The notes under the pieces are model-generated. The model did no database searches and was not told the origin of the DNA. It worked only from the letters and a program-made list of their open reading frames with translations. From the NCBI GenBank assembly GCA_004154925.1, contig QJNS01000189.1, positions 62,001-126,000 of the forward strand: DNA of 64,000 nucleotides, read 5' to 3'. This document shows positions 1-11,719 of this stretch, piece by piece. The position numbers and the translations under genes are program-made. The DNA comes from Monosporascus cannonballus (Eukaryota > Ascomycota > Sordariomycetes > Xylariales). The first letter of the stretch is position 1. Every line of letters begins with the position of its first letter.

Positions 1-2420
1 AATATTATTATTTTACTTAATTTTGCAAATAAAAAACTTATATTATTTACGTATTTAATATTTGAAATTTTTAATAATTTGAAATTTTATTTTTTAAATA
101 TAATTAATAATTAAACAAGCGAAAAATTTCTTATTATATTTATTTTTAATTATTAAAAATTATTTAAACTTATTATAGCTCGTAAAATAATTAAAATAAT
201 TTTACGTAATACGTTAAAAGGATTTAAAAGTTTAATTTTTTTATAAATATTTTAAAATATTTGAAAAATATATATATAAATATAAGCTTTATATTTCCGG
301 CGTATTCTCCTTTTTATAATAATATTTTTAACGTTTTTAGCGAATAATTTTAATATTATAAATATTAAATACGTTAGTTTTAAGTATTAAAAATCCTTTA
401 TTCTTATACGGGGGTATAAGTAATTTTTTAATTGCTTTTACGGTTTTCCTTTTTTTTTTATTAATTATCAGATATATTAAAATGCCAGTTAAGTTTTGCG
501 GAATTATTAGTAAAATATTTAAATAAAATAAAAACGGTTTATATTTAAAAAAACTTAAATTATATAATTATTAAAACTTCGTAAAAATAATATTTTCTTT
601 AATTTTTCCTATTTTAAAAAATAATTTAAATCGTAATACCAAATTTTAATTTTACGAAATAAAAGTTTTAAAGTAATATTAACGTAAAATCGTTTTATTA
701 TTATTATATTCTGAAGTATAAAATTATGTTTTAATTTATTAAAAGTTTTATATAATATTTCTTTAATTATTTTTATTATATTATTAATCGAAAACGAGAA
801 AATACCGGTTTTTATTATGTTTTCCGTAATATTAAATATAAAAGTACCGGGAATAAATAAATTTTTAAATTTTATTAAATATTTAGCCTTATAATTATTT
901 ATTAAGATAAATTAAAATAAAAAGTACGTATTAAAATAAATAATAATATAAATTTTTAAAACTAAATTAAAAAGATTAAAAATACATAAATTGATAAATG
1001 CCGTAATAATATTGTCAAATTATATAATAAAAGTAAACGTTAATTATTTTATAATTTTCCGAATAATTTCTTTTTATTTAAAAAATTTAATAAAACTTTT
1101 ACGAAATTTTGTTTACTAATTTTACTTAAATTATTTACGAATCTCTTTAATATTTTTTTGGTTTAAATAACGGAATTTCCGAATAATTACTTCCGTTATC
1201 GCAAAACGTAAATAAACGTATTCGTTAAATTCCTATAAATAAATTTTATTTAATATAATTACATAAAAATATTTATTTTTTTTAAAATGTATTTAATAAA
1301 ATAAAATTTATATTAAATTACGATAACACTTTTTTTCAAATTATAATCCTAATAATATAATAACGATAATCCCGGGTTTTTTAATTTCGGCCCTTAAATT
1401 ATTTTTATAATATATAGATAAAAATTAATCTTTAAATTTTTTAAATTTATTATAAATTTATTAAAAAATTATCCTTAATAAAATTAATTAATTTTCGTTA
1501 TTTTTAATTTAATATAAAACGTTTTTTTACGGCATTTAAGAAATCCTTTATTACGAATATTTTTTTAATTTCTTAAAGGTTATATATTTTCGTTTTAATG
1601 TAAATAATATATTAAATTTGGTATTATTAATTAGGTTTTATATAGTTTACCTTAATTAGGTATAGGGCTTTACGGTAGTTTTTGCGTACCGTCGAAATGA
1701 TATTTAGCAAAAAGGGGGCGAATTAACTTTTTAATTTTTTTTAAATAAATCCTATATTATAATATTTTCTTAAACGATTAAAATAATTTAAACCTTTTTA
1801 AAAATATGGTTTTTTATTATTACGTTAATCTATATCTAAATATTAACATATCGGATATTAATTTTGGAAACTTTCCGTTATTTTTTGCATATAGCTTTTA
1901 TAAGACGTTCGATATTTTTATCGTATTTTCTTTTCGAAATTATTAAGGAATAATTCCTTAAGTTTTTGTAAAAAAAGGTTTACGTTAAGTAATATTAATA
2001 TAAAAGCCTTTTTAAAAAGTTCATATTTTTGCATATTATTTTTTCGTTTCAACGTTAATTTCTATAATATATTTTTTATTAAAAAAACTTTCCGAAAACC
2101 CGTAAAATAATCCGCGTTAAATGCATTAAGATTTATAAGGTGCCATACGCTGCGTAAAATAACGTTAAATCGTAAAGAAAAAAATTTATTAAAATAATTA
2201 AAGCAATCCTTAAAAAACACATCTTTAAAAATAGGATTATCCGATATATTAATAAATAATATGATATTTTAAATTAATAAATAAAAAAATATAATTAACT
2301 TAATTATAATTATTTTACCTAATTAAAGTACCGGGTTTATAATTATTACAAAAACGACGTTATTATTATATTATTAATAATAACGTTATATATAGTTATA
2401 TTTTTAATTATAATACATCT
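1..2420. other. RIPed AT-rich DNA, no assignable gene
   Basis: Very AT-rich sequence dense in TAA/TAG in all frames. A minus-strand reading around 1,500-2,250 keeps stretches of protein-like composition, suggesting a decayed transposon, but no RT, transposase or helicase motif could be recognised. No tRNA, long repeat partner or intact ORF was seen. Confidence 0.6.
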
Positions 2421-2423
2421 CCC

Positions 2424-2710
2424 AGATATTGGCCGGCAGGGCAATATATGCCCATAACGTACAAGGTTTTTATCGCCCGTATTATGGCACATTATGCCCA
2501 TGTCGAATTCAAGAACCCCGATTAAGCCCTAATACGCCCGTATTATGAGAACACCCATATCGGACTCGGACTTTCGGAATCGAACCCTAACCTTTTTGGA
2601 GATACGTTAATGCCAAGCAACCAGATTATTCGTGCAGGGAACATATTTAATACGAATACTACCACTAAACCATAAAGCATCTTAACGCGAAGCGTTACTG
2701 GGCTCATAAT
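2424..2710 (-). repeat. GC-richer block with tRNA-like A and B boxes (SINE-like)
   Basis: This patch is clearly less AT-rich than its surroundings. On the minus strand it carries an A-box-like sequence (TGGTTTAGTGGTA, near 2,660) followed about 100 nt later by a B-box-like sequence (GGTTCGATTCC, near 2,585), with a short complementary pair (TTCGT/ACGAA) between them. The order and spacing resemble a tRNA-derived SINE or a decayed tRNA with a long insert. No A-rich tail or target duplication was found, so the class is tentative. Confidence 0.35.
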
Positions 2711-2897
2711 TGTCACAATTAGGCTAATCGCAAGAAAAGGTTGCATGGAATATGGGAAGTAATAATTGTCTAACTAGAATTAAGCTTTAAGGAGCGGTAG
2801 CTAAAAAGCTCTCTATATACTGTGGGAGCGCCGGAATAAGGTTCTTCCGGGTGCTGTGGAGCTTGATAACTAACACAGATACTCCTATTCCACGACA
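2711..2897 (+). repeat. Solo LTR-like repeat, copy 1
   Basis: Starts TGTCACAATT and ends CCACGACA. It matches 46,097-46,278 along its length, with most differences C/T or G/A. That second copy has a perfect 5 bp target duplication, so the unit is probably a short solo LTR. No duplication is visible around this copy (left ATAAT, right TATTT). Confidence 0.6.
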
Positions 2898-2902
2898 TAT
2901 TT

Positions 2903-5900
2903 TTTCTTTATAAAATATTTATCGCAAATATTAGCATTTAGAACGCAAAAAAGCGCTTACCGAAAAACAATTATTAAAGCTTTAACGGCTTTATTTTAAG
3001 GTTTAACGTAAATATTAAGAGGAAATAAATAAAGTTTTTTTGGTCTTATTCGTTTACGTAAGTAAAAGGCGTTAATTCGTTTAAAAAGTAATATTATGGT
3101 ATAACGTAAGCTTTAATCGTTAAACGAATTAAGGGAATAAAAACGTTAGAAATAAGAATAATTAAAGGTTGTCGTTATAGCTATTACGTTAATATATATT
3201 ACGGCCGATTGGCCCGATATCCCAGCTACCGATTGGTCGGCTATTAATTAGGACGCGCTTATCGTTACTGGTAAAAAATCTTTAATAGGCGTTAGGCGTT
3301 AATAAGATTTTTGGCAGGTTTCCAGGTGTTTTCGGAATCCGGGTACTTTTTTTACTTAATTAGGAATTGGGTAAATCCGTTTTATTTTTATATATTAAAT
3401 ACTTTTTATTTATTTCGTATGCTTATTCGTTTTTTATTTTTACGTTATTTTATACCGTATACACCTTAATAATGTCTGCCGTTAATTCGATTAAAAAAAC
3501 GTAAGAAATTGGATGAAATTTAACTTTTGGCGGAAATTCCAATTAATAATTATTTTTTAAGGTTTTTTTGGCAATTTTTTATAAACTAATATATTTAAAA
3601 TTAAGCTTTTTATTTAGTCGTTTTATTTAAATGTTTTTTGTTACGAGGAAAATTATTTCTCTTTTTTTAAAGGTTAATGTTTTTAACCTTTTTTGGTTAT
3701 AATATTTGTTTATTTAATTTCATACGAATTTCTGTTTTATTTTTATTTTTTTGGTATAGTTATTAAAATTATTTTAACGTAAGAATTATTTTAGCATTAA
3801 TTAGACCGTTATCGCGTATTTTTTTATAAATTTTTTTAAAATAAAACCAAAATTTGCGTTCGCAAATATTACTTTGATATTTTAGTAATAATTAATATTA
3901 TAAGCTAATTGTACGATTAGCAATTTCTTAATTTAATTATTTTGTTTATAATTAATATAATATTGTAAATAGGTTTTTAAAGTTTAATTTATCCGTTTTA
4001 TTTATTTATGATTTAAATGTATTAAATAACTTATAATTTAAACCGGTTTATGTTATAAGGATTTGCCAAAATTTAAATACGAATATTAATCCTTTATTTA
4101 ATATGATTTTTATTAATAATTTATAGATGTTGAAAATATATTTAAAGAAAATATATATTATCTGTTCGGCGTTTGTATTCTTTTGATATAGTAAAAAATA
4201 AGAAAATTTCGTAAATCGATTAATAATTACGAAGATATTTTCGTCATGTATTTCCGTAATTGGTTTTTTTGATATAAGAAGTTTAGTAATAAAGTCGAAT
4301 GTAATTAAATATTATGGTCGTTTTGCGATTGGTAATAGCTGTAACTTTCTGTATGGCTTATATCGTCGAATCTTTGCTTTAGCGCAAATATCGTATTGCC
4401 GTATGATTTTCTGTGCCGTTAATTTCGTTTTAGGAAAGGAATATATGCGTTAAAGTTTTTTTTAAGGTTTTGTAAATCCCTGGATATCCGTATAACTGAT
4501 ATTCGTATATTTTTCGTATTAAACCTTTCTGGTATTTTTTTAGAACTTGTATTTTGTCCGTTTTTTAGTTTTCTGGAAAACCGTTATTATATTGCTGGAT
4601 CCTTTGATGTATATTGCTAAATATTACCCGAATCGTTATAATTTATCGTGGGCGTAAATATCCTTTTATAATAGTATCAAAGATTATATAGCTAATTTTG
4701 ACCAATTTTTCTTCGAGGTCTGGTCGCCGGCTTAAAGTATTTGCTTTGCCTTTCTTTAATCCTTTTTTGTAGATAATAACGAAATCGAAGTTCGCCAATT
4801 TTTTTACGTAATAAAGTTATCGTTTTATAAGTTCTCTGGTTATAGTAAATCGGGTAAGATTTTAATAATCCGTATAAACCTTAACCTGGTACAAATTTCC
4901 TTTTAAGAAATATTTAAACTTCCAAAATGCCATAATAATAGCTATAAATTCCTTATTTGGAATACCGTAATTAAATTCGGCTTTTTTTAATTTATACGAA
5001 AAAATAATAATAAGGTGCAATTTATTTTAATTATTTCGTTATCCGATTATTATGTTTAACGCGTAATCCGAAATATCGGTTTTTAATTTAACGAGGCGGT
5101 TTGGATCGTATATAATTAGTATTAGTTTGTTGGTAATCGTATTCTTAATATCCTGAAATGCTTCTTTCGTATCTAGCGTTTATTTTAATTTTTTTTCGTA
5201 GGATTTGTTAAAGATATAATTATTTTGCTAAAGTTTGGAATAAATTTTCTATAATAATTGGCAAATCTAAGGAATACTTATATTTTTTAACTGTTGTTAA
5301 CGTTTGTTATTTTATGAATGCAGTGATTTTTTTGGGGTCTATTTTAATATATTCTGGAGTAATGATATATCCCAGATATTCTATTTCCTGTATATAGAAC
5401 TGATTTTCTTTTTGCATTAATAAGTAGCCTTACGTCTTATAAAGCTTAAAAAACCTTATAAACATATCTTGCGTATGCTTTTTCCGTTTTTAAGAAAATA
5501 AAAATGTCATCGAGATAACAAACGACGAAAATATCGAGGTATTTTCGTAATATGTAATTAATTATTTGTTAGAAAGTTGCTAATACGTTCGTAAATCCCA
5601 TTAGTATAACCAAATACTTAAATAATCCGTATTTTATTTTGAAAATTATTTTCTATTTATATTCTTTTTTAATTTTAATAAGGTTATATCCATTTTTAAA
5701 ATCGAATATTATGAACTATTTGGTTTCGTAAAATCGGTTTTTTATTTCCGTAATTAGAGGTTATAATATTTAATTCTTAATAATAATATCGTTTAATTAT
5801 TAATAATTAATTATAAATCGTAATTTTTCGTTTTTCTTAAATATACAAAATATCGGATAATATATTAATAATTTCGATTATCGAATTTATCCTTTTTATA

Positions 5901-8597
5901 ACCGATTTTCTAGGTATTGTTTTAAAAAAATATGCAATTCGTTTTTGTTAAAGTTATAAATAAGGTACAACCTTATAGAAAATCGTTTTTTAAAAATTAT
6001 TTCGTACTTTTATTTGTTAGGTTCTAATAATTTTATGTTAAGCTTTTTCCTAAAGAACTGCTTATATTTGTAATATTATAATAATATATTAATTAAATTT
6101 TCTAACTTTTAGGGCTACTAGTTTTTATTATTTTAAATCGTTATTTAATTACTTTAATTTCGCTTTAATCATAATAATAATACGTTATATTTTTTTAATA
6201 TCCGGTTCTTTTCTTATATTTTGTCCTTTTAAGTAATAAGATTTTTATCGTATCCTTATGCTTATATTTATCGTTATTATTAATCGAATATTAAGATCTT
6301 AATTTTTTTTTCGTTTATTAATAAAAAGTAAAACGAATATTACCTGGCCAATTCCGCTATTAATCAAAATTCTGTATTAATATATTTATAATAATCCTAA
6401 GATTATATCGTAATTCCTAAATAGAACGATATCGAAATTAATTATCTGGTATTATTTTTTGATAAAAATTTCGAAATAATCAATTTCGTATATGTTTTTT
6501 TATTATCGTAAGCGAATTCCTAACTTTTGGCATTCGTTATTATGTAAGGTTTTAATTTATATCTTTATAATAATTTAAACTTATTAACCATATCCGATAT
6601 AATGTAATTCTCGCCCAGAATTCCGCAGTTCATTATTACGATATATTAATATGTTCCGATTTGTATTTCCAAAATAATAAGGTTATTAACGTTTTTTATC
6701 GTCGCGTTTAAAGCCCCTTTTAGGAGTTTCCTTTAACTTTTTTAGATTTTATTATCTTGCGGCTTTTTTATAAATAACCTTTTTTTTAATTCCTATTCGG
6801 ATTTGTCGAACTTTACTTGTATTTTTTTCATTTAGCGCATTAAGCTGCTATATTTATCGTTATTGCCGGCATATTATTCCTTTAAATCATATTAATTATT
6901 TTTAAATTTTTTATAATTTCTTTCTTTATCGAATAAATTATTTTCTTATATTTGCAATTATGTCCTATTATACGTCGTCCTAATTATCGTTCCAAAGATT
7001 TCTTATAAATTAACGTATTTTTTAATAGCTTTTTTTTCTAGAGATTTGCAGTAAATATTAATTAAAAATAAAAATCCGTAATAACTTTTTAATAATGTTT
7101 TTTATTTTACGCTAAATTTATTCCTTTTCCGTTTGGTAATTATATTATCTATAATAATAAAAAGGATTTCTTTATAGATATTATTTTTTTTAGGTTAACT
7201 TTTTATTTCGGCCAATTACTAAATATCTTCTGGGGTTATAAATCGAAAATATTAATATTATTATTTATCGTCCGTATAATTTTTAATATAATTCAGAAAA
7301 TCGAATCCTTTATAATATATACGGGTAATTCGTTTATAAATATATTATTTTTATTTTTCGTAATTAGAATATTCTTATCGTCGATAATATATGGCGTATA
7401 TTCTGCCGTATCGATTAGGCGTTTCGGAAAAGATTTTTTTATTTAATTTTAATATTTACGTAATTATTTTTATAATGCTCTTGCTATATTTGCAATATTT
7501 ATTAAGTTAGCTTTTTGGCTTTTTGTATTTTTCGTCGAATTTCTTATCGTAATAATCTTTATTAAAGTTTTTGCCGTAAATCTAATACGTACTTAGCTTA
7601 AATTATGTTAATAACTTTGTTATCGTTTCCTTAGTTATTCCTGGATTATTTTTCCGATATAGAGGTCTAGTTATCTTGCTATAATTTCTTAGGTTTTTTG
7701 TATTTATGGGCTTTGTGCTCCATTTTACCGTAATTAAAGCACTTAATCTGGCTTTAATCTTATTTATGGATAACGCCAAGTTCTATAAGTTCTAACGCCG
7801 TTCTATAAGAAATAAAAAGTACGTTTCGTTTTTTCTCCTGGTTAAGCTTCTTATATTTGGAATATAAAACGTATTATTTTTTTATTATTATTTTCCAAAT
7901 TATCGGTTATTAATTTTGATTATTTCTGCAATATATTAATTTAGGGTAATTAATTATTTAATCCAAATCATCTTTTTTATATTATTTTTAACCTTTTATA
8001 AAATATATTAATAAGGGCGTAGGCTTTGTCGTTTTTTTATCCTGTTTTAACCGCAAAATTTTTAAAGATTACGGCGTATTTGGACGTAAATCTTTTTTAT
8101 CGAAATTACAAAAGTTATTAAACCGTAAATTATTTTTTATCCGGATTACCGAAATTATCGCATATTTTATTTTCGAAATTAATATAAAGTAAAAAGATTT
8201 TATAAATAAAATCTTTCTTATTTAATTTTCTTATTTCCAAAAAATTCCTTATAATAAATTTAAACTAATTAATAGTATTTTCTGTTAAATATGCTTTTAT
8301 TATTAAAACCTGATCCGCCGGGTTGCTAAGGTTTAAAAAGCGAAGGTAAATTCGTATCTAAGTTAAAAAAGTTTAAAAATTGTTCTTTCCATTATAAAAC
8401 TTTGGCTTCTTAAGTTTTATGCGAGCGAAAAAGGTTTAGGCAGATAGCGTAACCCTAATTTGTCTGATTTCTTTTTTTAATTGCCGAATTCGAGCCTAAA
8501 ATTATTAAATAAACGTTTTTTAAACGTTAATCGATATTTTAATAATATTAAATATTACTTAAAGTTTAACAGTATTATTGAATAAAAACTTATAACG
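2903..8597 (-). pseudogene. Element A: RIPed Ty3/gypsy gag-pol relic
   Basis: Minus-strand gag-pol of a chromovirus-type LTR retrotransposon, destroyed by many stops. Readable in order: a Gag CCHC knuckle near 7,690-7,745 (CFNYGKMEHKAHKY, two Cys changed to Tyr); reverse transcriptase with an intact YLDD catalytic box at 5,506-5,517; RNase H with TDISDYA near 5,050-5,090; integrase below this; and a chromodomain-like end near 3,300-3,400. Segments match element B (11,144-18,976) in the opposite orientation, so A and B are one family. The 5' LTR is at 8,598-8,974; no 3' LTR was found, so the left end is truncated or scrambled. It cannot encode protein. Confidence 0.8.
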
Positions 8598-8974
8598 TAT
8601 AACAGCTTAACAGTTTAACCAATTATTAAATCTTAAGTTAACGGGTTTATATTAACAAAAATATTATAAAAATCTAAATAATAAATATAATAATTATATT
8701 ACGTTTCGTAATTCCAAAGGTATCTTAAATAATAATATTATATTACAAATTAAAATTATTTAAATTATAAAAATAATAAGCGTATATATTTTTCTCCTTT
8801 TTGGCTTAATTACTTATAATTATACGGCTAGTAATAATTATAATCGTTTATGATCCCCTTTGCTTATTTTTAATTATTGGCTTGGTAGTGATCACCGTTA
8901 CGTAACCTCATAAAGTGGCCCGTATAATCCTTATTTGACCGTTTCTTGAGGCCGGAGCTTGTTAGGTCGTAACA
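8598..8974 (-). repeat. LTR of element A (A/B family)
   Basis: Read on the minus strand it starts TGTTACGACCTAACAAGC and ends near CTGTTATA. It is the same LTR family as 10,267-10,639, the two LTRs of element B, 34,319-34,652 and 35,191-35,510. It abuts the minus-strand coding relic of A and is best read as its 5' LTR. Flanks (TAACG / CCAAT) do not form a duplication, as expected if the other LTR lies elsewhere or is lost. Confidence 0.75.
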
Positions 8975-8982
8975 CCAATAAG

Positions 8983-9096
8983 TACCCACGGACTATCTAC
9001 GACCGTGAGTGGGTAACCGTGGGTAGTCTTGGCATTTTTTCAAAAATACCCACAATTACCCACCTACGAGCTAACCACTTACAGATACCCATTAAG
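8983..9096 (+). repeat. Left subterminal TACCCAC-repeat block of outer DNA element
   Basis: Cluster of TACCCAC/GTGGGTA motifs in both orientations, ending AACCACTTACAGATACCCATT. The reverse complement of 45,611-45,779 has the same composition and also ends in a TAACCACYYRYRGATACCCATT pattern, so the two blocks form an inverted pair 36.6 kb apart. Such subterminal arrays are typical of hAT-like DNA transposons, but no transposase signature was confirmed. The extreme left terminus may be lost at the junction with LTR A. Confidence 0.5.
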
Positions 9097-10266
9097 TAAA
9101 AATTATAATAATATTAAAACATAACGAATTAAAAATCCTATTTACTTTAAAACTAAAATTATTATTAAATACGTATTAATTTGCGTAATAATCGCCTTAT
9201 TTTATAAACTAAACAAAATTAATTACGAATTGCTTAATTTGGCCAAATTACTTAATTTATTATATTTTATAAATTAAGCGAATATACCCTTAGAAAAAAG
9301 TTATTTACGAATACTTTAAAGGTAATCGGAAAGGTTTTCGGAATATATATTAATACTACCGCCAACTTTACTTTTCCCTTAAAAGCCGAACGAAAAACGG
9401 CTTTTTCGAATTATCGCGTTACCGTATTATTCTAGAGCCAAGCCGGGCGGGGAAAATAAGGCGACCAAAATTTACGAAGCTTACAAGTATTATAGCCGAA
9501 AGAAATTATTTGTTTTAATATTTCGATAATTATAAGCTAAAAGTACGAAAACACTTTTAGAAAATAATTAAAACGACAAAATTTATATTTCGAATTAAGG
9601 CGAAAAAATTATATTAATTCCAAAATTAATATGTTAATAAAATAAGCAAGTAATTAATTTACTAGAACTTATAAAACTGGAAGGGTAATTTGAATTTATT
9701 CGCCATTTAGAAAAATAATTTTTTTCAAATTATAATATCGGATAATTAAAGTTGATAAAATTAATTAAAAGTTTTTTTTCGTTATCCGCTATTGTTACGG
9801 CTTGGTCCACCGTAAGAGCTCCAGTATATATGCAGCTGTAAGCACCAGGATGATTGCCACAATTGCGATCATTCTACCGATCTTTTGCCCTGGTGGCGCA
9901 GCGGTATAAGGTGCAGCCGTTACATTATGATCGCAATTGTGGCAATCATCCTGGTGCTTACAGCTGCATATATACTCTGGAGCCCTTACGGGTGACCAGG
10001 CCGTAACAGCTATTCAAAGACGAATATCGGCAAAATGGCAAAGATAATAAAAAATAAAGGTAGTTTAAATATTATCTATTTTTTCGCTACGGAAAAATTC
10101 AAGAATACCTAGTTTAATTTCGAGTATCAGGTTCTTATTGCGTAAATGGTAAAAACTTTGTCTGGCATTATAATATAAGGTCTGCAAGGGCTTCTGAAAA
10201 AGTTTGACATAATGGATGTAGGTATAGTACAGCTGGTGCTATAAACTAAGTTAGCACCGAATATAT
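9097..10266 (+). pseudogene. RIPed interior of outer DNA element
   Basis: AT-rich DNA between the left subterminal block and the solo LTR at 10,267. Short plus-strand protein-like stretches occur (near 9,370-9,500), interrupted by stops and by the foldback element at 9,793-10,008. They could be the body of a transposase whose tail is seen at 10,640-10,703 and 45,143-45,328. No catalytic motif is recognisable, so the assignment rests on position alone. Confidence 0.3.
9793..10008. mobile_element. Foldback MITE-like hairpin element, TSD GCTAT
   Basis: A 216 bp element starting TGTTACGGC and ending GCCGTAACA, flanked by a perfect 5 bp duplication GCTAT (9,788-9,792 and 10,009-10,013). Two near-perfect inverted arms of about 80 bp (9,793-9,872 and 9,927-10,008) enclose a loop of about 54 bp. 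The arms differ by a 2 nt indel and a few transitions. The loop contains TGGCGCAGCGGTA, which matches a tRNA A box. It is much less RIPed than its surroundings, meaning a recent insertion or too short to be hit. No coding capacity. Confidence 0.8.
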
Positions 10267-10639
10267 TGTTACGATCTAATAAGCTTCGGCCTTAAGAAAC
10301 GGTCAGATAAGGATCATACGGGCCATCTTCGAGTTACGTAACGGTGATCACTACCAAGCCAGTGATTATCAGTAATTAGAGATAATCCTAAGCAATTATG
10401 ATTACCACCAGCTGCGTAATCATAAGTAATTAAGCCAAAAAAAGGAAAATATATACGCTTATAATTTCCATAATTTAAATAATTTCAGCTTGCAATAATA
10501 ATTCGTTACCGAAGGCATTTTTGGTATTACGAAACGTAATACGTTATTATATCTATTGCTTAGTTTCCTACGATACTTCTGCCAACATAAATTCGTACGA
10601 CTAAGGTTTAATAGTTGGTTAAACCGTCTAGCCGTCATA
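10267..10639 (+). repeat. Solo LTR, A/B gypsy family
   Basis: Begins TGTTACGATCTAATAAGC and ends TAGCCGTCATA, matching the LTRs of element B. No gag or pol of its own adjoins it, and flanks TATAT / TATAA give a 4-of-5 target duplication, so it is a solo LTR. It sits in the outer DNA element. Confidence 0.75.
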
Positions 10640-10703
10640 TATAACGAAAACAAGAACAAAAGGCTCAACAAACCCGAATCCGGGAAAAGCAGTTAGAAAA
10701 AGC
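10640..10703 (+). pseudogene. Fragment of outer-element protein, split by F
   Basis: A short open plus-strand reading, KQEQKAQQTRIREKQLEKA, rich in Lys, Gln and Glu, lying between the solo LTR and the left LTR of F. The reading resumes in similar charged style on the other side of F at 45,143. I infer that F inserted into the 3' part of this coding region. Family unknown. Confidence 0.35.
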
Positions 10704-10880
10704 TATAAGATAATGGACAGCTGTGAGCTGGATAAGGTGATCTCCGACCAGTCGCAGAACGTATTCCAAAAAATGAGTGTATTAGGTTATTTCTATCTGG
10801 CGTTTCCTATTAGCTACTAGATAGTGAATTTATACTAGTAAGTAAGTCGATGGCTGATCGATGGCTGGTCGGCTACTAGC
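10704..10880 (-). repeat. Element F LTR, left (3') copy
   Basis: 177 bp repeat shared with 44,964-45,141. It begins TATAAGATAATGGACAGC, where the other copy has TGTAAGATAATAAATAG, and ends GGCTACTAGC. Contains the palindromic CTGGTCGG/CCGACCAG motifs. Differences are nearly all transitions. As gag lies next to the right copy on the minus strand, this is the 3' LTR. Confidence 0.75.
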
Positions 10881-11143
10881 TTTATTCTTATAAAGGCTGT
10901 ATTTTTATAATTATTTCCCCTTTTTAAGCTATTGGTTCCTAATAGCATTATTATTAATTTGATATAACGCGTTTTATAAGTTTAATTACGTATGCTTATT
11001 AATAATATATCGTTATATTATATTATGAGTAATTATTATAGTAAATAATACATATTATATTACGTAATTAATTATGCTCCGCCTAATTTCTTAATATAAT
11101 CCGTTTCTTAATCTTATCTTATTATTTTTCTTTTTTCTTTTCG
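10881..11143 (-). other. 3' tail of element F
   Basis: AT-rich DNA between the left F LTR and the insertion point of B. No motif seen. The last five bases (TTTCG) are the left copy of the B target-site duplication. Confidence 0.5.
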
Positions 11144-11666
11144 TGTCATAGCCCAACGAGCCACGGTTTTCAGAAACGATTTATTATAATTCAACTACAA
11201 GTGCGCGGTAAGGCAGGTCACGTGATGGATTATCAACTCACTGGTGGTAAGCCAGTAAGCCGGATTATTAACTTACTGGTAGTAATCCAGCTAGTAGAAA
11301 TAAGATATATACGTTTATTATTTCTATAATTTAAATAATTTTAGCTTATAATAATAATTCGTTACTTAAGATATTTGTAAGGGGCTGCATACGCAGTAGC
11401 TAAAGATATAGGCCACAACAGGTCTATTGAGAAATCTAGGGAACAGCTAAGAAGATGCGTGGGAGCAGCTAGCTATATATACAGGAGCTACGGGATTAGC
11501 GCTACGGTAATCCCTCCACTAGAACCCTTGGCCCGTAACAGTATTCTTGGAATTACGAAACGTAATATAATTATTATATTTATTACTTAAATTCTTACAA
11601 TACTTTTATTAATATAAACTCGTACAACTAAGGTTTTATAATTAATTAAACCTTTTAGCCGTTATA
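11144..11666 (+). repeat. Element B 5' LTR
   Basis: Starts TGTCATAGCCCAACGAGCC and ends TAGCCGTTATA. It is 523 bp long because of a 165 bp nested insertion; without it and its duplication it is close to the 387 bp 3' LTR. Confidence 0.88.
11376..11540. repeat. Solo LTR of element D family inside B 5' LTR
   Basis: 165 bp unit starting TGTAAGGGGCTGC and ending GGCCCGTAACA, matching both LTRs of element D (42,948-43,112 and 44,298-44,462). Flanks are ATATT / GTATT, a 5 bp duplication with one G-to-A difference. It is far less RIPed than the D copies. Confidence 0.85.
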
Positions 11667-11719
11667 CGTTATAAACTTTTATTTAATAATACCGTTAAAC
11701 TTTAAGCAATATCGCCGAC

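Noticed and set aside
2543..2746. 67-codon minus-strand open frame
   Set aside because: Overlaps the tRNA-like block and a solo LTR; composition is not protein-like.
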